Part shown: positions 8,450 to 17,823 of the stretch, one piece after another | Layout: each line of letters begins with the position of its first letter | How positions within the stretch are numbered: position 1 is the stretch's first letter | Origin: Deferribacteraceae bacterium UBA6799 | GTDB taxonomy: Bacteria > Chrysiogenota > Deferribacteres > Deferribacterales > Geovibrionaceae | Reading direction: 5' to 3' | Length of the DNA stretch: 64,000 nt | NCBI GenBank assembly: GCA_002452335.1 | Contig: DKFJ01000003.1 | Coordinates: 24,735-88,734 of the forward strand | Program-made: the position numbers and the translations under genes | Notes under the pieces: model-generated | What the model saw: only the letters and a program-made list of their open reading frames with translations | Told to the model about the DNA's origin: nothing | Database searches by the model: none

Positions 8450-9484
8450 ATGAAGTTTATCGATACATGCGAAATAATGGCTACAGCGGGCGCCGGCGGC
8501 AACGGATGCATGAGCTTCCGCAGAGAAGCATATGTGCCCAGAGGCGGACCGGACGGCGGAAACGGCGGAGACGGCGGCAATATCATTCTGATAGCTGACG
8601 ATTCCAAGCACACCCTGATGGATATACGCCAGCAGTACCATTACAGAGCGGAAAGAGGCGTCCACGGAAAGGGAAAAGGCATGCACGGGCGCAGAGGCAA
8701 GGACCAGATAATCAAAGTGCCCTGCGGGACCATAGTTGTCAACGCTGACACGGATGAGATCCTCGCAGATCTCACAGAACCCGGTCAGCAGATTGTTGTG
8801 GCTAAGGGCGGTAAAGGCGGCAGAGGAAACGCTAACTTCATGTCTCCCACTCACCGAGCTCCCACTCGTCACGAACCCGGAGCTGACGGTGAAAAAGTTA
8901 AAATCTATCTCGAACTGAAACTTCTGGCGGACGTGGGCATCATCGGATTTCCCAACGCAGGCAAGTCTACTTTTATTTCCACTGTCTCAGCGGCTAAGCC
9001 GAAGGTGGCGGACTATCCTTTCACCACTCTCGTGCCTCATCTGGGTGTGGTAAAAGGCAGCTACGGCAACTCGTTCGTTCTGGCTGACATGCCGGGGCTG
9101 ATAGAGGGCGCGGCAGACGGCATCGGACTCGGAATTCAGTTTCTGAAGCACATTGAGCGCACTAAGATTCTGCTGCATCTCATAGACGCTTCCGTAGATG
9201 AGTCGATGGTAGAGAGATACAACGTTCTCCGCAGTGAGCTTCACCAGTTCTCTGAAGAGGTTGCTCAGAAACCCGAGGTGATAGGCATATCCAAAATGGA
9301 CTATCCCAACGAGGAAAATATAGCCGAGTTTGAGCAGTTTCTTAAGACAGAAAAACCTGATGTACCTTATTTCAAATTCTCCTCTTTGATGCAGGAAGGC
9401 ACGAAAGAGATAACCGACTATCTGGATAATGTCGTCAGTCAATATGCTCAGGAACAGCTGAACTCAGATGAAGAGACTCTCTGA
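8450..9484 (+). CDS. obgE: Obg family GTPase
   Basis: This 344-residue ribosome-associated GTPase acts in 50S maturation and the stringent response. The glycine-rich Obg fold covers about 1-158 (GGNGGDGGN and similar). The G domain has G1 GFPNAGKST, G2 in YPFTTLVPHLG, G3 DMPGLIEGA and G4 SKMD (usually NKxD), with S in the G5 region (FSSLMQEG). The rplU-rpmA-obgE order is common. The start follows GGGAG. It overlaps the DciA-like gene by 17 nt. Confidence 0.96.
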   Translation: MKFIDTCEIMATAGAGGNGCMSFRREAYVPRGGPDGGNGGDGGNIILIADDSKHTLMDIRQQYHYRAERGVHGKGKGMHGRRGKDQIIKVPCGTIVVNADTDEILADLTEPGQQIVVAKGGKGGRGNANFMSPTHRAPTRHEPGADGEKVKIYLELKLLADVGIIGFPNAGKSTFISTVSAAKPKVADYPFTTLVPHLGVVKGSYGNSFVLADMPGLIEGAADGIGLGIQFLKHIERTKILLHLIDASVDESMVERYNVLRSELHQFSEEVAQKPEVIGISKMDYPNEENIAEFEQFLKTEKPDVPYFKFSSLMQEGTKEITDYLDNVVSQYAQEQLNSDEETL

Positions 9485-9905
9485 CGTTCTGACCACCACA
9501 ATAGACCAAAAGATTTTCGAGCACGCCGCCATAGCGAAAGCATGGAAAAACGCTGCCGGCGACGGCATCGACTTTATGACCACCGTTGTAAAATTTTCTG
9601 ACGGGGTACTCACCATAGCTGTGCACGATCAGACGTGGCTTTCCGAGCTTAATTTTATGAAGGGCGAGCTTACTGAACGCATGAAGGGCTACGGTCTGGC
9701 GGTCTCTTCACTCAGTTTTTATTATAAGAAAAGAGCCCAGCGTGTTGATATCGTTACACATTCAAAAAAAACCATGACAGACAAAGAGAAACTCTATGCC
9801 GACAGACTGGCTGATTCCATAAAAGATGAAGCCTTGAGGGAATCTTTCCGCAGAGCTATCTATTCCTATTTCACAGTTTACACTCTGGATGACTATCTGG
9901 GTTGA
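9468..9905 (+). CDS. DUF721/DciA-like protein
   Basis: This 145-residue protein has the DUF721 pattern: an N-terminal helix pair, W(K)NAAG, then DGVLTIAVHDQTWLSELNFMKGELTERM. DciA proteins of this family load the DnaB helicase in bacteria that lack DnaC, which would fit the absence of dnaC here. The assignment to DciA function is family-based. It is translationally coupled to obgE (17-nt overlap). Confidence 0.8.
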   Translation: MKRLSDVLTTTIDQKIFEHAAIAKAWKNAAGDGIDFMTTVVKFSDGVLTIAVHDQTWLSELNFMKGELTERMKGYGLAVSSLSFYYKKRAQRVDIVTHSKKTMTDKEKLYADRLADSIKDEALRESFRRAIYSYFTVYTLDDYLG

Positions 9906-9947
9906 TTTTATCACTTCATATCATTATATTATCACCACGGAGGAAAC

Positions 9948-10481
9948 ATGATATTAGACGTACTTACATTCCCGAATGATATTTTAAGAAAAAAATCCCA
10001 GCCTGTCGAAGAGATCACAGAGGATATTGTCAGGCTTATAAACAATATGACCGAAACCATGTACTCTCAGAAAGGACTCGGGCTTGCCGCCCCTCAGGTT
10101 GGTGTTAATAAGCGTGTGGTTGTTATAGACTACACTGGCGGAGAAGAGCCTGACACCCTGCTCCAGCTTATAAATCCGGAGATAATAGCGAAGGACGGCG
10201 AACAGTTCGGTGACGAAGGCTGCCTCAGCATCCCCGGAGAGTATGAAAAGGTCAGAAGATACGCCAATGTCGTTCTGAGAGCTTTAAGCCCTTCCGGAGA
10301 GCAGATAGAGATAGAGGCGGACGGACTGCTCGCCAGAGCCTGCCAGCATGAGATAGATCATCTTGACGGTGTTCTGTTCATAGACCATCTCGCTCCTTAT
10401 AAAAGAGATATTGTCAAAAAGCACATAAAAAAACGCATGGCGGACGGTGATTACGGAACACCCGCAGATGTGAAAAGTTAA
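9948..10481 (+). CDS. def: Peptide deformylase
   Basis: This 177-residue metalloenzyme removes the formyl group from nascent proteins. All three family motifs are present: GLGLAAPQVG, EGCLSIPGEY (metal-binding Cys) and QHEIDHLDG (HExxH). The length is typical. GGAGG precedes the start. It is separated from the upstream gene by 42 nt. Confidence 0.96.
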   Translation: MILDVLTFPNDILRKKSQPVEEITEDIVRLINNMTETMYSQKGLGLAAPQVGVNKRVVVIDYTGGEEPDTLLQLINPEIIAKDGEQFGDEGCLSIPGEYEKVRRYANVVLRALSPSGEQIEIEADGLLARACQHEIDHLDGVLFIDHLAPYKRDIVKKHIKKRMADGDYGTPADVKS

Positions 10482-10537
10482 CAGATTTCGCCTCATTCAG
10501 GTGGTATGATTATATATTAATCTACCGAGGTGCGTTT

Positions 10538-11062
10538 ATGATAGAATCCATTGCTCTTGCGCTTGTTAAAACTCTGGCCACCTATCTTTTCAAAACATAC
10601 GTTCTTGTGCAGACAAACGTAAAGATTGAGGGAGCGCCCTCCTGGTATATGAAAAACGTGCCCTCCGCCGTGTGTGTCTATGACGCGCAGTACGGCGGGC
10701 TTGAATCCATAGACGCAGCCAAATCGTCCGCTCTGGTCAGAATGAATAAAGAGCTGACGGCCATCATCGAAAACATCATCTATGAAAACTATCATAATCT
10801 GAAGGATCCTAAGGAAAAGGCCTTCGTTTATATGTTCAAAAATGACGCAGAATCACCCATTTTCGTACAGAAAAATACTAAATTCCCCAATATCGAGTAT
10901 TCCAAAAAACAGCGTATTGCTTTCGTACAGGCGTGTGTTGATAAACAGACTATAATAGATTATCAGACTGAGCGTTCAGAAAAGATAAAATATGAGCTTA
11001 CACATAAGCGTGCCGGCGATGCTTTTGAGGAACTTGAAAGCGGGGATATGAAGCTCGAATAG
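10538..11062 (+). CDS. Hypothetical protein, possibly LPP20-like
   Basis: This 174-residue protein starts with a hydrophobic segment (ESIALALVKTLATYLF) that could be a membrane anchor. A segment 'APSWYMKNVPSAVCVYDAQ' follows, then an Ala-rich helix (AAKSSALVRMNKEL). That order resembles the LPP20 family of surface lipoproteins (xPSWxxxxP, then an AxxxA helix), but there is no lipobox. It heads a three-gene run of small exported proteins (11072 and 11527 follow closely). Function unknown. Confidence 0.55.
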   Translation: MIESIALALVKTLATYLFKTYVLVQTNVKIEGAPSWYMKNVPSAVCVYDAQYGGLESIDAAKSSALVRMNKELTAIIENIIYENYHNLKDPKEKAFVYMFKNDAESPIFVQKNTKFPNIEYSKKQRIAFVQACVDKQTIIDYQTERSEKIKYELTHKRAGDAFEELESGDMKLE

Positions 11063-11071
11063 GAGGCTCAT

Positions 11072-11527
11072 ATGCGAACTCTTTTTGCTTCCATCGCCGC
11101 GCTGCTGCTTCTCTCCTGTGCCACCGCCGGCACAGCCAGACAATACAGCGAACACGAAGTCTATCTCAGAGATTATATCTGGCGTCTTGTTGTTGATACC
11201 AGAAAGGACCATGACAGAATCCTGCTGACACCGCAGAATCTGCGCCCCGAACCGGAAGATTTTAAGATCTTCGAGGCTGACCTGAACGGGGACGGCAGAC
11301 AGGATTTCATCGCCAGCACCTATCATTACCTTTTCAGCGATAATAAGACCTATCCGCTGTATGTCATGATTAAGGATGACTACAGCTATACTATGCTGCC
11401 TGATACCCCCAGGATACCTTATTTCGATGTTAAGGCTCTGCCGCAGATAACTAATGATTATCACGATATCCTGATAGCCGGAAAGGTTTATAAATTTGAC
11501 GGAACAACTTACAAAGAGGTTAATTGA
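11072..11527 (+). CDS. Small lipoprotein with EF-hand-like motif
   Basis: This 151-residue protein has a lipoprotein signal peptide with lipobox LLSC (Cys16). The mature part includes DLNGDGRQDFIAS, a Dx[DN]xDGxxD calcium-binding loop as in FG-GAP/dockerin repeats, so it may bind Ca2+. It is 9 nt from the upstream gene and its stop codon overlaps the next ATG (TGATG). I do not recognise a family. Confidence 0.65.
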   Translation: MRTLFASIAALLLLSCATAGTARQYSEHEVYLRDYIWRLVVDTRKDHDRILLTPQNLRPEPEDFKIFEADLNGDGRQDFIASTYHYLFSDNKTYPLYVMIKDDYSYTMLPDTPRIPYFDVKALPQITNDYHDILIAGKVYKFDGTTYKEVN

Positions 11528-12219
11528 TGAAGAAAACCGCTATACTGCTGTCCATGTTTGTAGCTTTCAGCGCGCATGCCCGTGTTAAGCTCGCTGATCC
11601 TATCGTTATTACAGATTCTGTTACTGTGAGCGATACCATCCAGCCCGACTCTATGACATCCGGCATGTCGCTCTCTTATAAGCACAGCGACGCGGCTGAG
11701 GTTTCCAAGGCTCTTGAGGCTCTCTCTGCCATTGTTAAGCAGCACAAGCCCATGTGCGGCTTCAACGGATACAGAATCTCTCCCGTGTACTCCTACAAAG
11801 ACGGTAAGCAGACTATGGAGGGTTATTCAGGCGATCTGGACTTCTCATGCTCTTTTACCGATATCAAAAAGTATGAGTTGATCTATAACGCTATATTTAG
11901 CCATATTGGAGACTCTGACAGCTATGTAATGTCTTCTTCACCTGTCAGGTGGGTTGTTTCTAAGGCTCAGTCAGACGCTAAGCGTACTGAGCTGAAATCC
12001 AGAGCGATAAAAGAAGTGCTCAGGACTGTAAAGGAGTATTCCAAAGCTTCCGGACACCCCTGTTCTGTAAAGGATATAGCGCTTGATTTCTCTGATTCCA
12101 TACCTGTTTTCAGAGAGTCCACACGCATGGCCAAGGCGGCTGTGCTGACTGTTTCCGAACCGGACAGAACAGACGCTCCTTTCAGTGTCAGCGCCAAATT
12201 CTCCGCCGCCTGTAAGTAG
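11527..12219 (+). CDS. Exported SIMPL-like domain protein
   Basis: This 230-residue protein starts at the ATG that overlaps the previous stop (TGATG). It has a short signal peptide (MKKTAILLSMFVAFSAHA). The mature part has two spaced Cys-containing strands (CGFNGY, FSCSF) and a long helix (AKRTELKSRAIKEVLRTVKEYSKASG). It resembles SIMPL/DUF541 proteins, periplasmic proteins of poorly known role. The assignment is tentative. It ends the three-gene run and is followed by a hairpin-rich repeat and a terminator. Confidence 0.55.
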   Translation: MKKTAILLSMFVAFSAHARVKLADPIVITDSVTVSDTIQPDSMTSGMSLSYKHSDAAEVSKALEALSAIVKQHKPMCGFNGYRISPVYSYKDGKQTMEGYSGDLDFSCSFTDIKKYELIYNAIFSHIGDSDSYVMSSSPVRWVVSKAQSDAKRTELKSRAIKEVLRTVKEYSKASGHPCSVKDIALDFSDSIPVFRESTRMAKAAVLTVSEPDRTDAPFSVSAKFSAACK

Positions 12220-12225
12220 CAGAGG

Positions 12226-12401
12226 CGGTATCGGAAATTCTACAGGATGTATGAATTTCTGTATGTAAATCTGACTTCATGGATGAAGTCCGTGGAGCGA
12301 GTGAAGACAAACTTGTTTGGATAAGCGAACGGAACGTAAGTGAAACGAGGATTTATTCCGAGTGGAACGGTATCGGAAATTCTACAGGATGTATGAATTT
12401 C
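12226..12401. repeat. Hairpin-rich element bounded by a 34-bp direct repeat
   Basis: An identical 34-bp sequence occurs at 12226-12259 and 12368-12401. Within each copy GGAAATTC and GAATTTC(C/T) form a hairpin around a loop containing AGGAT. Between the copies lie two more perfect hairpins, GACTTCAT/ATGAAGTC (12273-12290) and CAAAC/GTTTG (12308-12319), each with GGAT in or just after the loop. No convincing ORF is present. It looks like an interspersed, structured repeat sitting between a gene end and its terminator. Confidence 0.7.
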
Positions 12402-12418
12402 CGTAAACATATGAACAT

Positions 12419-12452
12419 AAAAAAAGCCCGCTCAATGAGCGGGCTTATTTTA
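12419..12452. terminator. Bidirectional terminator
   Basis: AAGCCCGCTCA and TGAGCGGGCTT form an 11-bp stem with A-run and T-run flanks. It can serve the plus-strand gene run ending at 12219 and the minus-strand nuo operon ending at 12453. Confidence 0.9.
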
Positions 12453-12914
12453 TTAATTTTCCAGATTTACAATATCGTCGTAGAGATACTGTATATCTTT
12501 TTTGTGGCAGGCAACGTCGTAAGCCAGCCTGGTGAAAGCCTCTCCGGCATCAGAGCCTTTGAATTTTTCCGCCATAGACTCATAGTATTTCATGGAGCTG
12601 TCCTCATGGCGTATAGCGATGAGAAGCAGTTCCTGAACATTCAGAGTGTTTGTGACAACTTCGGAATGTCCGGTCTTTCCAATACCAAGGTCTCTGAGCT
12701 TACAGCTTGAGTCACGTCCCAGATTATCAAGGCAGCCGCATCCGATGGCTTCTTCTATGACATTTTTAAACTTTTTCTTAGTCTCTATCAGCTCTTTGAT
12801 TATCTCTTTTGAGCTGAGTTCGGCGACTATATCCAGAAGTTTGATATAGAAGTCCAGCGTAAGCTGTTCTTTCTGAGCCGCTTCCTTCAGTGCCTCAATA
12901 ACTGTTGCTTCCAT
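12453..12914 (-). CDS. Ferritin-like four-helix protein
   Basis: This 153-residue, largely helical protein has two helical pairs separated by a loop with Cys residues (GCGCLDNLGRDSSC). Helix 1 has KEQLTLDFY and helix 3 has RHEDSSMKYYESMAEKF, as in rubrerythrin/ferritin-like domains, but the second ExxH is replaced by ACHKKD. A diiron site is therefore uncertain. It lies only 10 nt after nuoN and before the operon terminator, so it is probably cotranscribed with complex I. Its role there is unknown. Confidence 0.7.
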   Translation of the reverse strand: MEATVIEALKEAAQKEQLTLDFYIKLLDIVAELSSKEIIKELIETKKKFKNVIEEAIGCGCLDNLGRDSSCKLRDLGIGKTGHSEVVTNTLNVQELLLIAIRHEDSSMKYYESMAEKFKGSDAGEAFTRLAYDVACHKKDIQYLYDDIVNLEN

Positions 12915-12924
12915 TTAGTTCTCC

Positions 12925-14364
12925 TTATACCAGCAGATGTTTAACAAAGCTGATAAAAGCAGAGGGGAAGAATCCTACAGCGAGAACAACAACAGCACCG
13001 ATAAAGCTGGTGATGAAAGCTGAACGGCCGATAGTGGCGTCAACTTCATACTCAGGCTCGTTGAAGTACATGTATATTGTGACTCTCATGTAGTAGTAGC
13101 ATGCCAGGGCGCTGTTCAGGGCGCCGATAACAGCCAGCCAGTACAGCTCGGCTTTCATAGCGGCCATGAAGATCATGTATTTACCGATGAAGCCCGCCAG
13201 AGGGGGAATACCGGCAAGAGAGAACATGAATATCAGCATGCCGAGAGCGTACATAGGGTTCTTTTTAGCAAGCCCAGCGAAGCTCTCCAGTCTTTCGTCC
13301 TCTACCATTCCTTTGTTTTTCAGAACGCCCAGAAGTGTGAACGCTCCGATGTTCATGAATGCGTATATCAGAGAATACAGAGCTATAGCCTGATATCCCT
13401 CTTTGTTCATAGCCACAAGACCGATCATCATGTAGCCGGCGTGAGAGATAGCTGAGTAAGCGAGCATTCTCTTAACATTTGTCTGAGAAAGAGCGACAAG
13501 GTTACCGTAGAACATCGTGAGCACAGCGAGGATGGAGAAGAATGTTCCCCAGAGTCCTGCAACGGGCTCAAGCGCTATCCATACGAATCTGACCAGAGAA
13601 GCGAAAGCGGCAGCTTTCGGAGCAACGGTCATGAAACCGGCCGCGGGTGTGGGTGCGCCCTGATAAACATCGGGTGCCCACATGTGGAAAGGAACAGCTG
13701 AAATTTTGAACGCGAAGCCGGCCAGCATAAGTATGAGACCGATCTTCACTGTCGCGTTTTCAGCGGCGCCGTTTTTAAGAGCCTCAGCGATCTCCAGATA
13801 GTTCATGGAGCCAGTAGCGCCGTAAACGTATGTCATACCGAAAAGCAGCATTCCTGATGAGAAAGCGCCGATGATAAAGTATTTAACACCGGACTCAGCA
13901 GATTTTGCGCACTTTTTGTTAAAACCGGCAAGAACATACATGGAGATAGCCATTGTCTCCAGACCTACATAGAATACTGTCAGATCGAAAGCTGAAACCA
14001 TGAACATCATGCCGATAATGCTGAAGAACATGATTGTGTAGAACTCGCCTTTCAGTATGCCTTTGTCTCTCAGATACTCAACAGAGCCGAGTGTTGTGAG
14101 AGTGTAAGCCAGAGCAAATATTACGAAGAATACATATGAAAATGTATCCCACATTACCATATTGCCGAATCCCAGATATTTTCCGCCGATAGCGGGCTGG
14201 GATATCAGAGCAGTGATTATCATGAAAGCAATGCCGAAGTACCCGACCATTGATTTCTTTTCACCCTTGGTCATTACATCAAGTACGACCAGGATAAGAC
14301 CGAAAACGGTCATCAGAACTTCAGGAGCAATTGATACGAGGTTCATCATAGCTTGTGGTGTCAT
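12925..14364 (-). CDS. nuoN: NADH-quinone oxidoreductase subunit N
   Basis: This 479-residue antiporter-like membrane subunit of complex I has about 14 predicted helices. Conserved proton-path residues include the Glu in YVGLETMAISMYVLAGF and Lys in FKISAVPFHMWAPDVYQGAPTP. It is the last canonical subunit in the A-N operon. The length matches the family. Confidence 0.97.
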   Translation of the reverse strand: MTPQAMMNLVSIAPEVLMTVFGLILVVLDVMTKGEKKSMVGYFGIAFMIITALISQPAIGGKYLGFGNMVMWDTFSYVFFVIFALAYTLTTLGSVEYLRDKGILKGEFYTIMFFSIIGMMFMVSAFDLTVFYVGLETMAISMYVLAGFNKKCAKSAESGVKYFIIGAFSSGMLLFGMTYVYGATGSMNYLEIAEALKNGAAENATVKIGLILMLAGFAFKISAVPFHMWAPDVYQGAPTPAAGFMTVAPKAAAFASLVRFVWIALEPVAGLWGTFFSILAVLTMFYGNLVALSQTNVKRMLAYSAISHAGYMMIGLVAMNKEGYQAIALYSLIYAFMNIGAFTLLGVLKNKGMVEDERLESFAGLAKKNPMYALGMLIFMFSLAGIPPLAGFIGKYMIFMAAMKAELYWLAVIGALNSALACYYYMRVTIYMYFNEPEYEVDATIGRSAFITSFIGAVVVLAVGFFPSAFISFVKHLLV

Positions 14365-14378
14365 CTCTGCCTCCCCCC

Positions 14379-15875
14379 TTACTTCATTGCCACTGCTGCT
14401 GTAGCCATATGCTCAACAAGCTGTTTTACACTCTCATGGATATAAGAGGTAAATGTCTCAGGATAGAGACCAACCCAGAACACGATTACAAGCAGAGGGA
14501 ATATGTAGATAACCTCTCTAAGATTCATGTCAGCGAGATTCTCCCATTTCTTGTTAAGGCTCTGATACAGAACTCTCTGGAACATCCACAGCATATAAAC
14601 AGCGGAGAAAATCACGCCGATAGCAGCCAGGATTGCCCAGTCAGAGAACGCCTCAAAAGCGCCCACAAGGACAAGGAATTCACCGATGAACGCTCCCATA
14701 GAGGGAAGTCCGATTGAACCCATAGTGAAGATCAGGAAGATAGTCGCATAAAGAGGCACGCTGGCTGCGATACCGCCGTAGTCTGCTATCTCTCTTGTGT
14801 GAGTCCGCTCATAGATAAGACCGATCAGAAGGAAGAGCGCGCCTGTAATGATACCGTGGTTGAACATTTGCAGGATACCGCCTTCTATACCGGCCTGGTT
14901 AAGAGCGTATATACCGAGTGTCACAAAACCCATGTGTGAAACAGATGAGTAAGCGACCAGTTTTTTGATGTCTTTCTGAACCATAGCCACCAGAGCGCCG
15001 TAGATGATCGCTATAACTGACAGAGCAGCTACATAGGGCATCATAGTTATTGTGGCGTAAGGTGTCATAGGCAGACAGAAACGAAGCATACCGTAGGTAC
15101 CCATCTTCAGCAGTACACCGGCAAGGATAACAGAACCGGCTGTGGGCGCCTCAACGTGTGCGTCAGGAAGCCATGTATGCACGGGAAACATAGGTACTTT
15201 GATCGCGAAGCCGATGAACAGCACCACGAAGATAAGCATCTGGAATCCCTTGCTGTAAGCCGCGTACTGAGATGTGATCTTAAGTATGTCGAATGTGAAT
15301 TCGCCTGTGACCTGACCGTGTACATAGTACAGAGCGATGATGGCAAGCAGCATCAGCACGGAACCGGCCAGTGTATACAGGAAGAACTTAACAGCAGCGT
15401 AGATTCTTCTCTTACCGCCCCAGACACCGATGATCAGGTACATGGGGATAAGCATTGCTTCCCAGAAGATGTAGAACAGGAAGAAGTCCAGCGCGAGGAA
15501 TGTACCGACCATACCGGTCTCAAGCACAAGCATAGCGATGTAGAACTCTTTCTGTCTTTTCTGAATGTAAGTGAAAGAACCCAGTATAGCTATCATTGTC
15601 AGCAGTGTTGTCAGGAAGATCATAAGTATAGTGATACCGTCTACACCAAGGTAGTACTGTATTCCAAGTGACTTGATCCACCATGTCTGCTCAACGAACT
15701 GCATACCGCCGTTTGTCTTGTCAAAGTTTGTCATAAGCGGGATGGTGAATATAAACTCAACCACACTCGCTGCGAAAGCTGCCCACATGGTGCTCTTGCC
15801 GCCTCTGAAGAAGACCAGAAGGAAAAGAGCCGCCGCAAGCGGGAAGAAAATCAGAATACTGAGTATATGTTCCAT
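14379..15875 (-). CDS. nuoM: NADH-quinone oxidoreductase subunit M
   Basis: This 498-residue antiporter-like subunit has a conserved Glu in FYIFWEAMLIPMYLIIG, the broken-helix Lys in GFAIKVPMFPVHTWLPDAHVEAPT, and KKLVAYSSVSHMGF. It follows nuoL by 16 nt and precedes nuoN by 14 nt. Confidence 0.97.
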   Translation of the reverse strand: MEHILSILIFFPLAAALFLLVFFRGGKSTMWAAFAASVVEFIFTIPLMTNFDKTNGGMQFVEQTWWIKSLGIQYYLGVDGITILMIFLTTLLTMIAILGSFTYIQKRQKEFYIAMLVLETGMVGTFLALDFFLFYIFWEAMLIPMYLIIGVWGGKRRIYAAVKFFLYTLAGSVLMLLAIIALYYVHGQVTGEFTFDILKITSQYAAYSKGFQMLIFVVLFIGFAIKVPMFPVHTWLPDAHVEAPTAGSVILAGVLLKMGTYGMLRFCLPMTPYATITMMPYVAALSVIAIIYGALVAMVQKDIKKLVAYSSVSHMGFVTLGIYALNQAGIEGGILQMFNHGIITGALFLLIGLIYERTHTREIADYGGIAASVPLYATIFLIFTMGSIGLPSMGAFIGEFLVLVGAFEAFSDWAILAAIGVIFSAVYMLWMFQRVLYQSLNKKWENLADMNLREVIYIFPLLVIVFWVGLYPETFTSYIHESVKQLVEHMATAAVAMK

Positions 15876-15891
15876 GATATTTCCGTCCCCC

Positions 15892-17814
15892 TTACACTGT
15901 GTAGAAGAAAGCTACCAGCACGATAACGCCGACAACCATAGTAAATATGTATGTTTGTATGCGACCGGTCTGGATATGTCTTGCCACACTGCCGATCCAC
16001 ATCGGAACGCGTCCGAAAGCGTTGACAGTGAAGTCGATCACGTTTACGTCTATGGCTCTCCAGAACACAACGCTGGAAAGCATTACGATGGGGTGAACAA
16101 ATAGGAAGTCATACAGCTCGTCAAAGTACCACTTGTTAAGCAGCAGTTTGTGAACGGGCTTGAATGTCTTGACTGTCTTCTCGGGAAGTACGGGATACAT
16201 CTTCACATAGAAGAGGTATGCCACGCTGATACCTGCAACGGCTATCGCTATAGACAGAGCCATAAGGGCTGTGGCTGTAGAATGAGCCATCTCATGCGCA
16301 TGGGCGTGAGCGGGTGTCAGTACCGGTCCGAGGAAATGGTGTATAAAGCCGTCCTCAAGAGGATAGCCGAAAACTATACCCACAAGCACAGAGCAGATCG
16401 CAAGGAAAACCAGAGGGAATGTCATTGCGATAGGAGACTCATGCGCGTGATCATGCAGATGCTGATCTCTGGGTGTTCCCTGGAATACCAGGAAGTAGCT
16501 TCTAAACATATAGAAAGCTGTCATACCGGCAACGCCTGTACCTACGAGCCAAGCGAAGGTGTGTCCGGAGCCGTATGTCATGGCGAGGATCTCGTCCTTA
16601 GACCAGAAGCCCGCAAGGGGAGGAATACCGGCGATGGCTATACAGCCTATCAGGTATGTCCAATGTGTAATGGGCATTTTCTTTTTCAGACCGCCCATAA
16701 CTCTGACGTCCAGGTTGTCGTGCATAGCGTGCATAACAGAACCGGAGCAGAGGAACAGAAGACCTTTGAACATAGCGTGTGTGAACAGGTGGAAGATAGC
16801 AGCGACATACGCGCCGACACCTGTTGCCATGATCATGTATCCCAGCTGAGATACGGTTGAGTAAGCAAGGATTCTCTTCAGGTCGTACTGAGTAAGACCT
16901 ATTGAAGCGCCGAGAAAAGCTGTTGTCGCACCAGCGAAGATGACGAACTGGCTTGTCATGTGCGCCTCAGAGAAGAGAGCGTTGCATCTGGCAACCATAT
17001 AAACACCGGCAGTAACCATTGTAGCCGCGTGGATCAGAGCTGAAACGGGGGTAGGACCTTCCATCGCATCGGGCAGCCATGTATGCAGAGGAAACTGAGC
17101 AGATTTACCCATCGCTCCGCAGAAGAGCCCGAATGTCATAAGGTCGAGCAGAGAAAAATTCATACCAAATACTGTGTAAGTGGTCTCTTTAACATGATGA
17201 ATAGCTTCAGCGTTGAAAGCATCGGAGTAGTTAAGGCTTCTGAATGTGAAGATCACAAGAAGAAGACCGATGTAAAAACCGAAGTCACCGATTCTGTTCA
17301 TTACAAAAGCTTTTTTACAAGCATCAGCCGCGCTTTTCTTGAAGAACCAGAAACCGATCAGCAGGTATGAAGACAGACCCACGAGTTCCCAGCCTACAAA
17401 AAGCATCAGGAAGTTGTTACCAAGAACAAGTATCAGCATGGACAGTGTGAATACTGAAAGATATGTGAAAAATCTCCAGAATCCTTTGTCACCGTGCATA
17501 TATCCGATGGAGTAAATGTGCACCATCAGAGAGATCGTTGTAACAACTATAAGCATGATGGATGTCAGGGGATCCACAAGAATACCAAACGGTACCTGTA
17601 AGGAACCCGCAATAACCCAGGTATAAAGTGTTCCGTCTACACTGAACCCTTGTGTGGATACAAGGTAGAACAGTATAAGAGCGCAGACGAAGGAAACACT
17701 AACACCTGCAATGGCAACCACAGGAGCTGCATTCTTGATGTAACGTCTTCCGAGAAGTCCGTTAATAAGAAAAGCTACCAGGGGTCCAAGTAGTGTTAAT
17801 ACTGCAAAGATCAT
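15892..17814 (-). CDS. nuoL: NADH-quinone oxidoreductase subunit L
   Basis: This 640-residue largest antiporter-like subunit shows FVGWELVGLSSYLLIGFWF with the conserved Glu, GKSAQFPLHTWLPDAMEGPTPVSALIHAATM, and KRILAYSTVSQLGYM. The C-terminal lateral helix region follows a His-rich loop (HAHAHEMAHS). The length is typical (about 610-650). Confidence 0.97.
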   Translation of the reverse strand: MIFAVLTLLGPLVAFLINGLLGRRYIKNAAPVVAIAGVSVSFVCALILFYLVSTQGFSVDGTLYTWVIAGSLQVPFGILVDPLTSIMLIVVTTISLMVHIYSIGYMHGDKGFWRFFTYLSVFTLSMLILVLGNNFLMLFVGWELVGLSSYLLIGFWFFKKSAADACKKAFVMNRIGDFGFYIGLLLVIFTFRSLNYSDAFNAEAIHHVKETTYTVFGMNFSLLDLMTFGLFCGAMGKSAQFPLHTWLPDAMEGPTPVSALIHAATMVTAGVYMVARCNALFSEAHMTSQFVIFAGATTAFLGASIGLTQYDLKRILAYSTVSQLGYMIMATGVGAYVAAIFHLFTHAMFKGLLFLCSGSVMHAMHDNLDVRVMGGLKKKMPITHWTYLIGCIAIAGIPPLAGFWSKDEILAMTYGSGHTFAWLVGTGVAGMTAFYMFRSYFLVFQGTPRDQHLHDHAHESPIAMTFPLVFLAICSVLVGIVFGYPLEDGFIHHFLGPVLTPAHAHAHEMAHSTATALMALSIAIAVAGISVAYLFYVKMYPVLPEKTVKTFKPVHKLLLNKWYFDELYDFLFVHPIVMLSSVVFWRAIDVNVIDFTVNAFGRVPMWIGSVARHIQTGRIQTYIFTMVVGVIVLVAFFYTV

Positions 17815-17823
17815 AACCTACCT

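Noticed and set aside
12226..12401. CRISPR array
   Set aside because: There are only two copies, 142 nt apart, with hairpins between them and no regular spacers or cas genes.
12279..12710. 143-aa plus-strand ORF crossing the hairpin repeat and the ferritin-like gene
   Set aside because: Its first half is repeat DNA and terminator, and its second half is the antisense of a well-supported gene. It has no ribosome site.
16150..16860. 236-aa plus-strand ORF opposite nuoL
   Set aside because: It is antisense to a full-length, conserved nuoL and is rich in Cys/His/Glu from reversed codons.
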